DNA of 64,000 bases, from assembly GCF_002355375.1 (NCBI RefSeq), contig NZ_AP017312.1, forward strand, positions 3,641,001 through 3,705,000, written 5' to 3'. This DNA comes from Aneurinibacillus soli (GTDB lineage Bacteria; Bacillota; Bacilli; Aneurinibacillales; Aneurinibacillaceae). Made by a program: the position numbers and the translations under genes. Numbering within the stretch: position 1 is the stretch's first letter; every line of letters starts with the position of its first letter. Below the pieces are notes generated by a model that saw only the letters and a list, made by a program, of their open reading frames with translations, was not told the origin of the DNA and did not search any database. Positions 53,516-62,234 of the stretch are shown here, piece by piece.

Positions 53516-56167
53516 CTATCGAATCAACCCAATCCACTGCCAGAACGGGATCGACACGACCACCGCTAGCACCGCGAACAAAGCATAACATATCGCCACC
53601 TTTTGCCCCTGCCTATGACTAAACGCCCGCTCCTCCGTACTATAATACGCAAGCAGATAAGAAGGCGACTGATATGTAAAAAAGAAAGGATCAGACGTCA
53701 ATAGAATGACAAACAAAAGCAGCCACGGATGAATTCCTACTTGCTCACACAACGGAGCAAGCGAGATCACAAGCAGAATAACCGCCGGATCATCCCGAAC
53801 AATAAACGTCACAAGAAACACCGTCACCGCAACCGCTGGAATAAACAAATATGGCGAACCTGTAAATGGTTCCAGGAAATGTGCAAACAAGCTGGTTAAC
53901 CACTTCACCACTCCAAGCTCAGAAGCCACGGTCGCAAACGCAAGGGCTACCCCATTAAACAGCATGAACGGCCAGTCAATCCCGCTTTTCAACGTACGGC
54001 TGTCCAGCACCCCTGTTATCACAAGAACAGAAAAACCAGTTAGCATGATCCAGACACTTTCGATGTGATGCCACGATTCCAGCATCAGCATCCCAATCGT
54101 CCCCGTCATCGTCCAAAGTGTAATTTTCTCTTCCTTCGTCAGACTGCCAAGAATGGTGAGCTGCTCATCTAGCATCGCTGCCGACATCGCTTTCCCTTCT
54201 GATCCTGGTCGGAATAAAAAAAGATTCGCCACAAACATCCCGACCGTAAACACGAGAAACGCCGGAAGCGCATACCAGAACCATTGCCCCCACGATACCG
54301 AAAGATTTGGAATTAGCCCCATCGCCAGTACATTCAAGCTTGATGCCGTCAGGAAAAAGGGCGATAAATACCCATACGACACCATAGCTGTCAATCCGAG
54401 CCCAGCCGACCCCCTCGAACGATTGGCAAAGCCCATCGCCTCACTAATACTTAAGGCAATCGGACTTGCGAGCACAACTTTCGCAGAAGAAGACGGAAGA
54501 AGTGGATTAAATACAATCCCACTTATCATCAGACCCATCATCTGGCCCCGATAGCTTTTCGGAAACAGCTTCAGCATATGCAGAGATAATCGGTACAGGA
54601 GACCTGAGTGAGAGATCGCAGCGCCAAGCGCTAGAATGCCCATCATATACAGCCAAACAGGGTTACTAAAACCTGATAATACGGTATCCATCTTTACCAG
54701 CCCGGTAAGCGACCATGACATGGCTAGCAGAAGCGCCACAATATAGTCTGGAATCACATCTACAATCCAGAACGCCATCGCGGTCAGAGACAGGCCAACG
54801 AACAGCATGCCTTTATGTGACAACCCCGAAAACGGCTCTGCCTGACTGAAATACCCGAGACATAAACAGCTGAACAAGATGGTAAAAAGAATGCTGAGAC
54901 CACTTTTATTAAACAGCTGGCCTGCTTTCTCCGCTCGTGCAAGACGCCACATATTCTCAAAATTAAGCTTAGATAATGCATACTCCCGATCTTGCCCTTC
55001 CCCTTGATCTGCCTTCTGTCGACGCGAAGAAGACTCGGTCAATTCGGAAGCAAGACTGTATGCCATATTGAGGTACTCCAATGCTTTTTGCGGATAACCG
55101 AGCTTTTTGCTGAATGCAGCTGCGTATTCATACAGCTGAGCCGCCTGTTGATCAGAAAAATACAGTTGGATATTCGAAAGCGCATCTTCTACGAGTGAAA
55201 ATCCAGCAGCTAGATTTCTATGAAGCTGCGCTTCTAGCAGTAAAAAAAGAATCGCTTCATGACGGAACAGTATGTCTTTTGGGCACGCTACAAGCAACAC
55301 ACCCACCTGTTCTTTCTCCTCCAGGCTGATCGAATCACAATCAAGCTGTTTCTCAACAACACCGCACGCCTTCTCCCATTCTGTACTCTGAATGTATGTC
55401 TGCACCGCATACGGAAGCTGCTGATGGGCAAGAAAGTAGTGAACTGCCTTATCCAACACCGCTTCTTTCTGGCTACTTCCAAAACGTGAAGCGTACATAT
55501 CCCTAAGAACCAGCTGGATAGCCGGATCGACATAAAACCATTCGACTCCCGCTTCATACTCATGGACAATCAGATCTTGATAGACAGGTTTATACTCATA
55601 AATTTGCTGAATGGCTGAATCATGCTTGAAATAGTGGGTAAGAAGTGAAGGGGTAGCCCCTGGCAATAAGGAGAGAGTCAGAACCGTATCTTGCAAAAGC
55701 TCTGGTAAAGTAGAAAGTGCTTCAAGTACCTGTTTCACCTGTGAGTCTTTGGAGCGCTGCAGACTGCTGTTCGTCTGCGCCAGTCGCTGGCATAAGAGCC
55801 GGGAGAGGTAGGTGGAAATCGTATTATTTTCCAACATTAACTGATGAAAGGTGTCTGTCCCCATCTTGAAGAGGACCGTTGAACTTGCGGCAATCCCTGA
55901 TGCGGAACGGGGGTTTCCTGTTAACAGCGACATTTCGCCAAATACTTCCCCCTCCTTCAAAATCGTAAGCAGATGCCGTTCCCCTTCTTCTGTACTGGCG
56001 AACAACTCTACTTCTCCGCTATTAATGATATACATCGCATCTCCGGCATCCCCTGTGTTGAAAATAACGGTACCCGGTTCTATCGTTATTTTCTCCATAC
56101 TTCCGAACAGCCGGGCTTGCTCGACAGTAGAAAGACCTTCGAACATCTCTACATTTTGTAGTAACAT
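53516..56167 (-). CDS. cNMP-binding / helical / SLC13-type transporter fusion
   Basis: 883 residues in three parts. A cNMP-binding domain (about 5-125) has VIFNTGDAGDAMYIINSGEVELFA and the cassette GEVFGEMSLLTGNPRSASGIA. A soluble helical, TPR-like region (about 145-390) has LNMAYSLASELTESSSRR near its end. An SLC13/DASS-type membrane domain (about 415-880) has about eleven helices and conserved loops such as GFSNPVWLYMMGILALGAAISHSG and LLPSSSAKVVLASPIA. It may import or export di- or tricarboxylates or other anions under cNMP control (inference). It is transcribed alone, near the adenylate cyclase operon. Confidence 0.85.
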   Translation of the reverse strand: MLLQNVEMFEGLSTVEQARLFGSMEKITIEPGTVIFNTGDAGDAMYIINSGEVELFASTEEGERHLLTILKEGEVFGEMSLLTGNPRSASGIAASSTVLFKMGTDTFHQLMLENNTISTYLSRLLCQRLAQTNSSLQRSKDSQVKQVLEALSTLPELLQDTVLTLSLLPGATPSLLTHYFKHDSAIQQIYEYKPVYQDLIVHEYEAGVEWFYVDPAIQLVLRDMYASRFGSSQKEAVLDKAVHYFLAHQQLPYAVQTYIQSTEWEKACGVVEKQLDCDSISLEEKEQVGVLLVACPKDILFRHEAILFLLLEAQLHRNLAAGFSLVEDALSNIQLYFSDQQAAQLYEYAAAFSKKLGYPQKALEYLNMAYSLASELTESSSRRQKADQGEGQDREYALSKLNFENMWRLARAEKAGQLFNKSGLSILFTILFSCLCLGYFSQAEPFSGLSHKGMLFVGLSLTAMAFWIVDVIPDYIVALLLAMSWSLTGLVKMDTVLSGFSNPVWLYMMGILALGAAISHSGLLYRLSLHMLKLFPKSYRGQMMGLMISGIVFNPLLPSSSAKVVLASPIALSISEAMGFANRSRGSAGLGLTAMVSYGYLSPFFLTASSLNVLAMGLIPNLSVSWGQWFWYALPAFLVFTVGMFVANLFLFRPGSEGKAMSAAMLDEQLTILGSLTKEEKITLWTMTGTIGMLMLESWHHIESVWIMLTGFSVLVITGVLDSRTLKSGIDWPFMLFNGVALAFATVASELGVVKWLTSLFAHFLEPFTGSPYLFIPAVAVTVFLVTFIVRDDPAVILLVISLAPLCEQVGIHPWLLLFVILLTSDPFFFTYQSPSYLLAYYSTEERAFSHRQGQKVAICYALFAVLAVVVSIPFWQWIGLIR

Positions 56168-56281
56168 CGCTCTTTATATCTCACCTCGTACTTTTTTCTA
56201 TGATAGCTGTACTATATCATGAATCGGATTACTAGAATATTGATAGAGAGGATAAACTTTCACGGAATGGAGAGAAGCGAA

Positions 56282-56767
56282 ATGCTGAAAAAAATAGGGA
56301 TATTTCTCATCTTTTTTCTTGTACTGTTGTCAAGCTCCATATCAGCCGCTCCGGCCAAGGAAACGAAGCAAGCTGCTTTTATTAAAAAAGTGTACACCAG
56401 TCAAGGGAAAACATATATAACCGTCGATTACGTTGACTTCCTACGTGGAGAAGCAGCTGCACGCGCAATGCGGGAAGCCGGGGAATGTGATGATCAAGAT
56501 GGAGACTGTTATCCGCCAGATGATTATTACATTCGCAATGTAAATCCAAAACTACGCACATTTCCACTCAACAAAAACGTGCCGATTTATGTACAAAAAC
56601 TGCATTTTACGTACGATGCTCCTGTTGATACGTATAAGAAATACACACCGGCTTCTTTTAAAGCATTGTCTACTTCCTCTAAGAACTATATCGTTACAGA
56701 CGTGCCATACTGGCTCACATTAAAAGGAGATACCATTACAAAAATCGAGGAACAATTTATCCCTTAA
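56282..56767 (+). CDS. Secreted hypothetical protein
   Basis: 161 residues from ATG 56282 (GGAG about 9 bases upstream; earlier in-frame starts overlap the promoter region). A signal peptide is evident (LKKIGIFLIFFLVLLSSSISAAPA). The mature part starts QAAFIKKVYTSQGKTYITVDYVDFLRGEAA and contains ECDDQDGDCYPPDDYYIRNVN. This resembles uncharacterised Bacillales lipoprotein-like or secreted proteins that share the Y-V-D-F-L-x-G-x-x-A motif. Two Cys could form a disulfide. No function is assigned. Confidence 0.65.
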   Translation: MLKKIGIFLIFFLVLLSSSISAAPAKETKQAAFIKKVYTSQGKTYITVDYVDFLRGEAAARAMREAGECDDQDGDCYPPDDYYIRNVNPKLRTFPLNKNVPIYVQKLHFTYDAPVDTYKKYTPASFKALSTSSKNYIVTDVPYWLTLKGDTITKIEEQFIP

Positions 56768-56786
56768 TATAATAAAGAAGCTACGA

Positions 56787-56815
56787 AAACACCGCCTTTA
56801 TATCGGGCGGTGTTT
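56787..56815. terminator. Terminator between convergent genes
   Basis: AAACACCGCC and GGCGGTGTTT, a perfect 10-bp stem with a 9-base loop, ending at the stop codon of the histidine kinase gene. Confidence 0.8.
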
Positions 56816-58097
56816 ATCGTTTCGGGAGTTTGATATGAAACGTGGTTCCCTCCCCTTTTTGCGAGTCGATTTCGATTTGTCCCTGATGATTTTCGATGAT
56901 ACGGCAGCAAATCGACAGACCAAGCCCAAGTCCACTTTCTTTTGTGGTAAAAAACGGCTGTAACACCTGTTGCTGTTCGTCTTCTGTCATGCCAATCCCT
57001 TTGTCCTGCACACGAATCGATACAAATCCAGCTTCTTCTGACAGCACGACAACAATCTGCCCGCCATTCGGCATTGCCTCTATCGCATTTTGCAACAAAT
57101 TCATCACGACTTGCTTCATCTGCATTTCATTAAATTCCATAACAACTGGGATGTCCGGAGCCTTATATACGATCTCCACATTGCACAACAATGCCTGACT
57201 CTGCATGAAAATAACCATTTCATCGAGCACTTTTTTGATATCATCTTTCTTACTCACCGCTTGTGCCTCTGGCTTGGCTACTCCAACAAAATCAGTAACG
57301 AGCTTATTAATGCGTGCAAGCTCGCTGCGAATAATTCCAAAATAAAGTACATCTTTGTGACTAACTGTCTCTTTCTCTTGAAGCAGCTGGATAAACCCAG
57401 AAATCGATGTGAGCGGATTGCGAATTTCATGTGCGAACCCGGCTGCCAGCTTTCCAACCGCTGAAAATTTCTCAGAGGCCATGATTTGCTTCTCAAGAAT
57501 TTGATTCAGCATGAACAGCTTCTGATTTTGTTTGCGAAGCAGCAATTCACGTCCGACTGATTCCACAACAGCAAGCAAAATCCCAAGATACATATCCGTC
57601 GCATTTTCAAGCGTTGTCAAAATGGACAGTGTTCCGGTAAGACCATCTCTTCCCTCATAACAGAAAGGAACGGAATAACAAGCAGACTCAGCAAGATATG
57701 TATGATAATGCTCATTTCCAAGAATTTTTATCGGCTTGTTATGTTCGAGCGCAAGGGACACCGTATTAATTCCCATCTCCTGTTCCCGATATACAGCTCC
57801 TGGCACTATACCTATATGTTGAACCGATTGCAGAATTCCTTCATCCCCGTACATGTCTAGAATGGCCGACTGCGAGTCTGTCACACAAAGCACAACGGGA
57901 TGCTTCCCAAAGAACAGGAGTTTATTTGCAAAGAAATTCGTCATTTCCAATATTTCATTGTACCACTCTTTTCGCTCTGCAAGATCTTTAGCCGCAAGCA
58001 GATTTGGTACAGGTATTATATCCGGATCAAGCCCTTTCCGCACACAGCGCTCCCGGCAGGCTTCGATATAAGATGAATCAATAGCTAACATACCCAA
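56814..58097 (-). CDS. Soluble sporulation-type histidine kinase with GAF domain
   Basis: 427 residues without transmembrane helices. The N-terminal GAF-like domain (about 40-195) carries VVLCVTDSQSAILDMYGDEGILQ and GAVYREQEMGINTVSLALEHNKPI, a pattern seen in AcoR-type activators. HisKA (about 210-275) has FAHEIRNPLTSISGFIQLL with the phospho-His, and HATPase (about 310-425) has NLLQNAIEAMPNGG, DKGIGMTED, FFTTKESGLGLGLSICCRII. The H-box and linker resemble the Kin sporulation kinases that feed Spo0F. No response regulator is adjacent, as is usual for those kinases. The signal is unknown. Confidence 0.9.
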   Translation of the reverse strand: MGMLAIDSSYIEACRERCVRKGLDPDIIPVPNLLAAKDLAERKEWYNEILEMTNFFANKLLFFGKHPVVLCVTDSQSAILDMYGDEGILQSVQHIGIVPGAVYREQEMGINTVSLALEHNKPIKILGNEHYHTYLAESACYSVPFCYEGRDGLTGTLSILTTLENATDMYLGILLAVVESVGRELLLRKQNQKLFMLNQILEKQIMASEKFSAVGKLAAGFAHEIRNPLTSISGFIQLLQEKETVSHKDVLYFGIIRSELARINKLVTDFVGVAKPEAQAVSKKDDIKKVLDEMVIFMQSQALLCNVEIVYKAPDIPVVMEFNEMQMKQVVMNLLQNAIEAMPNGGQIVVVLSEEAGFVSIRVQDKGIGMTEDEQQQVLQPFFTTKESGLGLGLSICCRIIENHQGQIEIDSQKGEGTTFHIKLPKR

Positions 58098-58233
58098 CCC
58101 TCATATTATGTAAATTTGCAAAAAGCCAATCTTCTTTCCATTATAACGATCATTTCATGGCAAGGACATGTCATTTTTTCACTATATGTATGGTATGATA
58201 CTGAAGATAGAAGAGAGAAAAGGAGGAATTTAT

Positions 58234-58548
58234 ATGACGACTTTTGAAAATGTACGTATAGCAAAAGAAGCAAACATTTATTTTGATGGGAAAGTTACAA
58301 GCCGGAACGTTCTATTTGCAGACGGCACAAAAAAAACGCTGGGCATTATGATGCCGGGAGAGTATGAATTCTCTACTTCACTCAAAGAAGAAATGGACAT
58401 TACAGCAGGCAAGCTTGAATATAAACTGAATGGGCAGGACTGGCAAACGATTGACGGAAGCGGCGTATTTTATGTACCTGCTAATGAAAGTTTTCAACTG
58501 AAAGTACATACTGTTGTCGATTACTGCTGCTCCTATTTAGCAGAGTAG
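58234..58548 (+). CDS. ppnP: Pyrimidine/purine nucleoside phosphorylase
   Basis: A 104-residue single cupin of the PpnP family (formerly DUF1255, YaiE), starting FENVRIAKEANIYFDGKVTSRNVLFADGTKKTLGIMMPGEYEF and ending YVPANESFQLKVHTVVDYCCSY. Family members split nucleosides with phosphate into base and ribose-1-phosphate. The ATG at 58234 follows AAAAGGAGGAA at ideal spacing; the in-frame ATG at 58168 does not. A single-gene unit between the kinase (divergent) and a terminator. Functional assignment is from the family. Confidence 0.9.
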   Translation: MTTFENVRIAKEANIYFDGKVTSRNVLFADGTKKTLGIMMPGEYEFSTSLKEEMDITAGKLEYKLNGQDWQTIDGSGVFYVPANESFQLKVHTVVDYCCSYLAE

Positions 58549-58554
58549 GTCAAA

Positions 58555-58588
58555 AAAGAGGAAGCCTATGTTCATCGGCTCCCTCTTT
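58555..58588. terminator. Bidirectional terminator between ppnP and the M29 peptidase
   Basis: AAAGAGGAAGCC and GGCTCCCTCTTT form a 12-bp stem with one mismatch, flanked by A and T runs. Confidence 0.8.
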
Positions 58589-58592
58589 CTCT

Positions 58593-59828
58593 TTATTCGA
58601 CCGCCCAGTTTCCGTTACGGAAAATCGCTTCTCGCTTCCCATCAGCTGTCACACCATCAATATTGAGCGCAGCTGAACCGATCATGAAGTCGACATGCAC
58701 AAGACTTTTGTTCGCGCCAAGCTCCTTCAACTCGTCTTCCGACAGCTTCGCCCCGTTCCGTACATTGGTTGGATAGGCGCTTCCAATTGCCAGGTGGCAA
58801 GACGCATTTTCGTCAAACAGCGTGTTATAAAAAATCAGATTCGAATTCGAAATCGGCGAGTCATGCGGTACAAGCGCGACTTCCCCGAGCTTAAGGGCCC
58901 CTTCATCTGTCTCCAGCAGGTGCTTCAGTGTTTCATACCCTGTTTCGGCTGTATACGCGACTACCTTTCCTTTTTCGAATGTAAGCGTGAAGTTATCAAT
59001 GACATTGCCCGCATAATTCAGTGGCTTCGTACTGTGGACGGTGCCATTCACTCCATCTTTATGTGGCATCGTAAATACTTCCTCAGTCGGCATATTCGGA
59101 TTAAATCGTACCCCCTCCTGACTCACAGCCCCTCCGCCGACCCAGATATGATTTTCAACTAGATCAATCGTCAGGTTCGTGCCCGGTGCTTCATAGACCA
59201 GCTGCTTATACCGTTTGTCGTTCAAATACGTGACCCATTTCTCCAGACTGGCATTATGCTTACTCCACGTCTCGATCGGATTGTCCGTATGCACGCGCGT
59301 TACCTGGAATATCACATCCCACAACTTTGCCATCGCCTGTTCCGTGTCCACATCCGGGAATACTTTCGTCGCCCATGCTTCTGTTGGAATGGAGATCAGG
59401 CACCAGCAAGCCTTATCCGCCATCAGGTAGCTCCGGTATTTCTCAAGCGCCATCGCACTCGCTTTATTCGCAGCCGAGATACGGGCCGGGTCAATTCCTT
59501 TGAGCAGTTCTGGATTCGGGGCATAAATGGTGAGAAACGCTGCACCACCTTCGGCCATCTCTTCAAGCCCTTTGGCTTTCCACATTGGAAACTCGGTAAA
59601 AGCTTCGTCCGGAGCTTTTTCATACTTGATGCGGGTCAGGTTCTCATCATTCCATTCGACATGAACATTCTTGGCCCCCGCTTCGTATGCTTTTAACGCA
59701 ATCTGGCGGACGAATTCAGCCGCAGATAATGGAGCATTAATGACGAGCGTCTGTCCTGTTTGTACCGAAACTCCGGTATGAACAGCGAGTGCCGCATATT
59801 TTTCCAGGCTTTGTTTTAATGCATTCAT
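58593..59828 (-). CDS. M29 family aminopeptidase (AmpS/PepS type)
   Basis: 411 residues from ATG 59828, which has GGGAGG 7-8 bases upstream; an ATG five codons earlier overlaps that site. The family layout is complete: VNAPLSAAEFVRQIALKAYEAGAKNVHVEW near residue 30-60, and the two-metal site in the C-terminal half with NMPTEEVFTMPHKDGVNGTVHSTKPL (Glu, His), ALVPHDSPISNSNLIFYNTLFDENASCHLAIGSAYP and VHVDFMIGS (His, Asp). It is a cytosolic metallopeptidase that trims N-terminal residues, usually with Co, Zn or Mn. Transcribed alone. Confidence 0.93.
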   Translation of the reverse strand: MNALKQSLEKYAALAVHTGVSVQTGQTLVINAPLSAAEFVRQIALKAYEAGAKNVHVEWNDENLTRIKYEKAPDEAFTEFPMWKAKGLEEMAEGGAAFLTIYAPNPELLKGIDPARISAANKASAMALEKYRSYLMADKACWCLISIPTEAWATKVFPDVDTEQAMAKLWDVIFQVTRVHTDNPIETWSKHNASLEKWVTYLNDKRYKQLVYEAPGTNLTIDLVENHIWVGGGAVSQEGVRFNPNMPTEEVFTMPHKDGVNGTVHSTKPLNYAGNVIDNFTLTFEKGKVVAYTAETGYETLKHLLETDEGALKLGEVALVPHDSPISNSNLIFYNTLFDENASCHLAIGSAYPTNVRNGAKLSEDELKELGANKSLVHVDFMIGSAALNIDGVTADGKREAIFRNGNWAVE

Positions 59829-60025
59829 GTTTTTTCCTCCCATGCAATCATTTCGTCGTTATGTCAGACTGCAATCATCTTTTTATAATCTCCACATACT
59901 AGAAGTATTCAATTCAGCATCTCCTGATTATCGAACAGAAGCGCCTTAATACAATTGGAATTATATGATAAAACCATGATACAAGAAAGCACTATATCAT
60001 TCTAATCACGAAAGGAACGATTCCT

Positions 60026-61655
60026 GTGCCTGTTTACTTCCGAACCCGTCTTCCTCGTATTGTCGCACCCGCTCTATCGCTTACTCTCCTCTCTACTCCG
60101 CTAGCTGCTTCGGCTGCACCTGCTACTCCTTCTATAGCGTCTCACTCAACCTGGAATCTTACCATCATGCATACAAATGATACACATGCTCATCTTGACA
60201 ATGCGGCACAGCGTGCTTCGCTCATCAAGCAAATTCGAAGTGAAGCGAAGAACACCTTATTGCTGGATGCTGGGGACGTATTTTCGGGGGACTTGTACTT
60301 TACCGAGTGGAAAGGGCAAGCGGATGTGCAGTTGATGAATTTTGTCGGCTATGACGCAATGGCGCTCGGTAACCACGAATTTGACAAAGGCCCTGCCACA
60401 CTTGCTGCCTTCATCCAAAATGCGCAATTCCCTGTCGTAAATGCCAACTATGATTTCACCAAAGATGCATCCTTAAAAGGATGGGTACAGCAGCCGATTA
60501 CAATCCCAGACACAACCCACAAAACAAAGCCCGGTATTTATCCATATGTTAGTAAGCAAATAGATGGCCAGCTCGTAGCCATCATCGGTGTCACAACAGA
60601 GGATACAGCTAAATCATCAAGTCCGGGCAAAGACATTGTGATACATGACGCCTTCCCGGCAGTCGAAAAAACAATCGCTGACATTAACAAGCAAGGCATT
60701 AATAAAATCATTGTCATAAGCCATCTTGGCTACCCGCGCGATAAGGAAATGGCACGGCAAGTAGAGGGCATCGATGTGATTGTTGGCGGACATACCCATA
60801 CGAAGATCGACAAGCCGGAAATCGTAGCGGATGACGCTACACCGACGCTTGTTGTGCAGGCGAATGAATATGGCAAGTATATCGGTCGGGCAGATCTTAC
60901 ATTCGACGAGAACGGAGTAATTCAGACAAACAACGTGCAGGTAAAGCTTTATCCGGTTGAAAAAACCACACCGGAACATCCCAAAGTGAAGCCACTACTT
61001 GATACATACAAGGCACAGTTAAGCTCAGATTAAACAGCAAGTAATCGGAAAAACAACCGTCGCACTTGATGGCGACCGTACCCATGTCCGGACGCAGGAG
61101 ACGAATCTTGGAAATCTCATTGCCGATACGATGCTCGCCAAAGCTGCCGAACTTAAAGGAGCTACGCTGGCCATTATGAATGGCGGTGGCATCCGCGCTT
61201 CCATCGAAGAGGGGCCGATTACACTCGGTCAGATCAAAACGGTTCTGCCATTTGATAACAGCCTGACGATTCTTGATGTGACAGGCGAGCAAATTATTCA
61301 GGCGCTTGAAAATGGCATAAGCAAGGCAGAAGCTCAGGAAGGAGCATTTCCACAAATCGCTGGCATGCGTTTTGTGTGGAATAAAGCGGCCAAACCAGGC
61401 AATCGAATCGTTCGAGTAGAAACGAAAAATCAGGATGGTAGCTATACAGTGCTTGACCCAGCGAAAACATATCGAATGGCAACGGTTAAGTTCCTGTCTG
61501 ATGGTGGAGACGGATATACAATGTTTACCGAAGCAAAGAATAAAGAAGATCTTTATATTGCGGACTACGATGCTTTCGTGGACTATGTAAAAGCACATGG
61601 TGGCACTGTGATACCTAAAGTAGAAGGACGTATCCTAGAGCAGTCCGCAAAATAA
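60026..61655 (+). pseudogene. 5'-nucleotidase / UshA-type phosphoesterase, frameshifted
   Basis: A GTG start at 60026 with AAAGGAACG upstream gives a signal peptide and the metallophosphatase domain: IMHTNDTHAHLD, DAGDVFSGDLY, ALGNHEFDKG, VISHLGYPRD, VGGHTHTKI. That frame stops at 61033 after YKAQLSSD. From about 61027 the +1 frame continues without pause (QIKQQVIGKTTVALDGDRTH) through the C-terminal 5'-nucleotidase domain (ETNLGNLIADTM, MNGGGIRASI, LSDGGDGYTMF) to 61655. A 2-bp loss in AGCTCACAG-like sequence would explain it. No slippery site is seen. It is either a real mutation or a base-calling error. Confidence 0.85.
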
Positions 61656-61660
61656 CGTGA

Positions 61661-61705
61661 AAACACCTGATGTTCGTACATCTCATACGAGCATCAGGTG
61701 TTTTT
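61661..61705. terminator. Terminator after the 5'-nucleotidase
   Basis: AAACACCTGATG and CATCAGGTGTTTTT, with an inner TCGTA/TACGA extension, form a long stem followed by a T run. Confidence 0.9.
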
Positions 61706-61710
61706 GTATC

Positions 61711-62106
61711 TTATACACGATAGATTCTCTCCACCGTTGGAATATCTGCTGGTGCCCACTCCAGCTTCGCAAGCTCATCCCGTCCGAGCCACTCCAGTTT
61801 TTCATGTTCCGCAGCAATCGGCACCACTTCGCTATTGATCATTCTCGCATAATACGTTAATAGCCGTACAATAACAGCCGGATATTCATGTGTCACATCA
61901 GCAATAAGCTCCCCTACTGTAATCTCGATCCCAAGCTCTTCCTTGATTTCTCGTCTTAGCGCATCTTGCGGACTTTCTCCCGCTTCAATCTTTCCACCAG
62001 GAAACTCCCACATTCCAGGCAATGACATTGCTTGCGAACGAAGCGCACACAAAATTTCATCGTTTTCGTTAACAAGCACAGCTCCGACTACGTCTACTTT
62101 TTTCAT
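61711..62106 (-). CDS. MutT/CTP-pyrophosphohydrolase-type Nudix protein
   Basis: 131 residues, starting KKVDVVGAVLVNENDEILCALRSQAMSLPGMWEFPGGKIEAGESPQDALRREIKEELGIEI. The Nudix box GGKIEAGESPQDALRREIKEELGI is perfect. The LPGMWEFPGGKIE pattern is that of MutT and related (d)NTP pyrophosphohydrolases that clean oxidised nucleotides; exact substrate is uncertain. ATG at 62106 has TTGGAGGA 5-7 bases upstream; the frame opens at a TTG four codons earlier that overlaps the site. It is divergent from the Rieske oxidoreductase gene. Confidence 0.9.
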   Translation of the reverse strand: MKKVDVVGAVLVNENDEILCALRSQAMSLPGMWEFPGGKIEAGESPQDALRREIKEELGIEITVGELIADVTHEYPAVIVRLLTYYARMINSEVVPIAAEHEKLEWLGRDELAKLEWAPADIPTVERIYRV

Positions 62107-62234
62107 ATGGTCCTCCAAAAGATGTACATCATTCTATTCATTACATTTTACTATATCCCTCTATAATACTTACACATAATTTTCTATTTTTTGGGTATCT
62201 TATGTGCAATACATTTACATCTCAGGAGGACATT

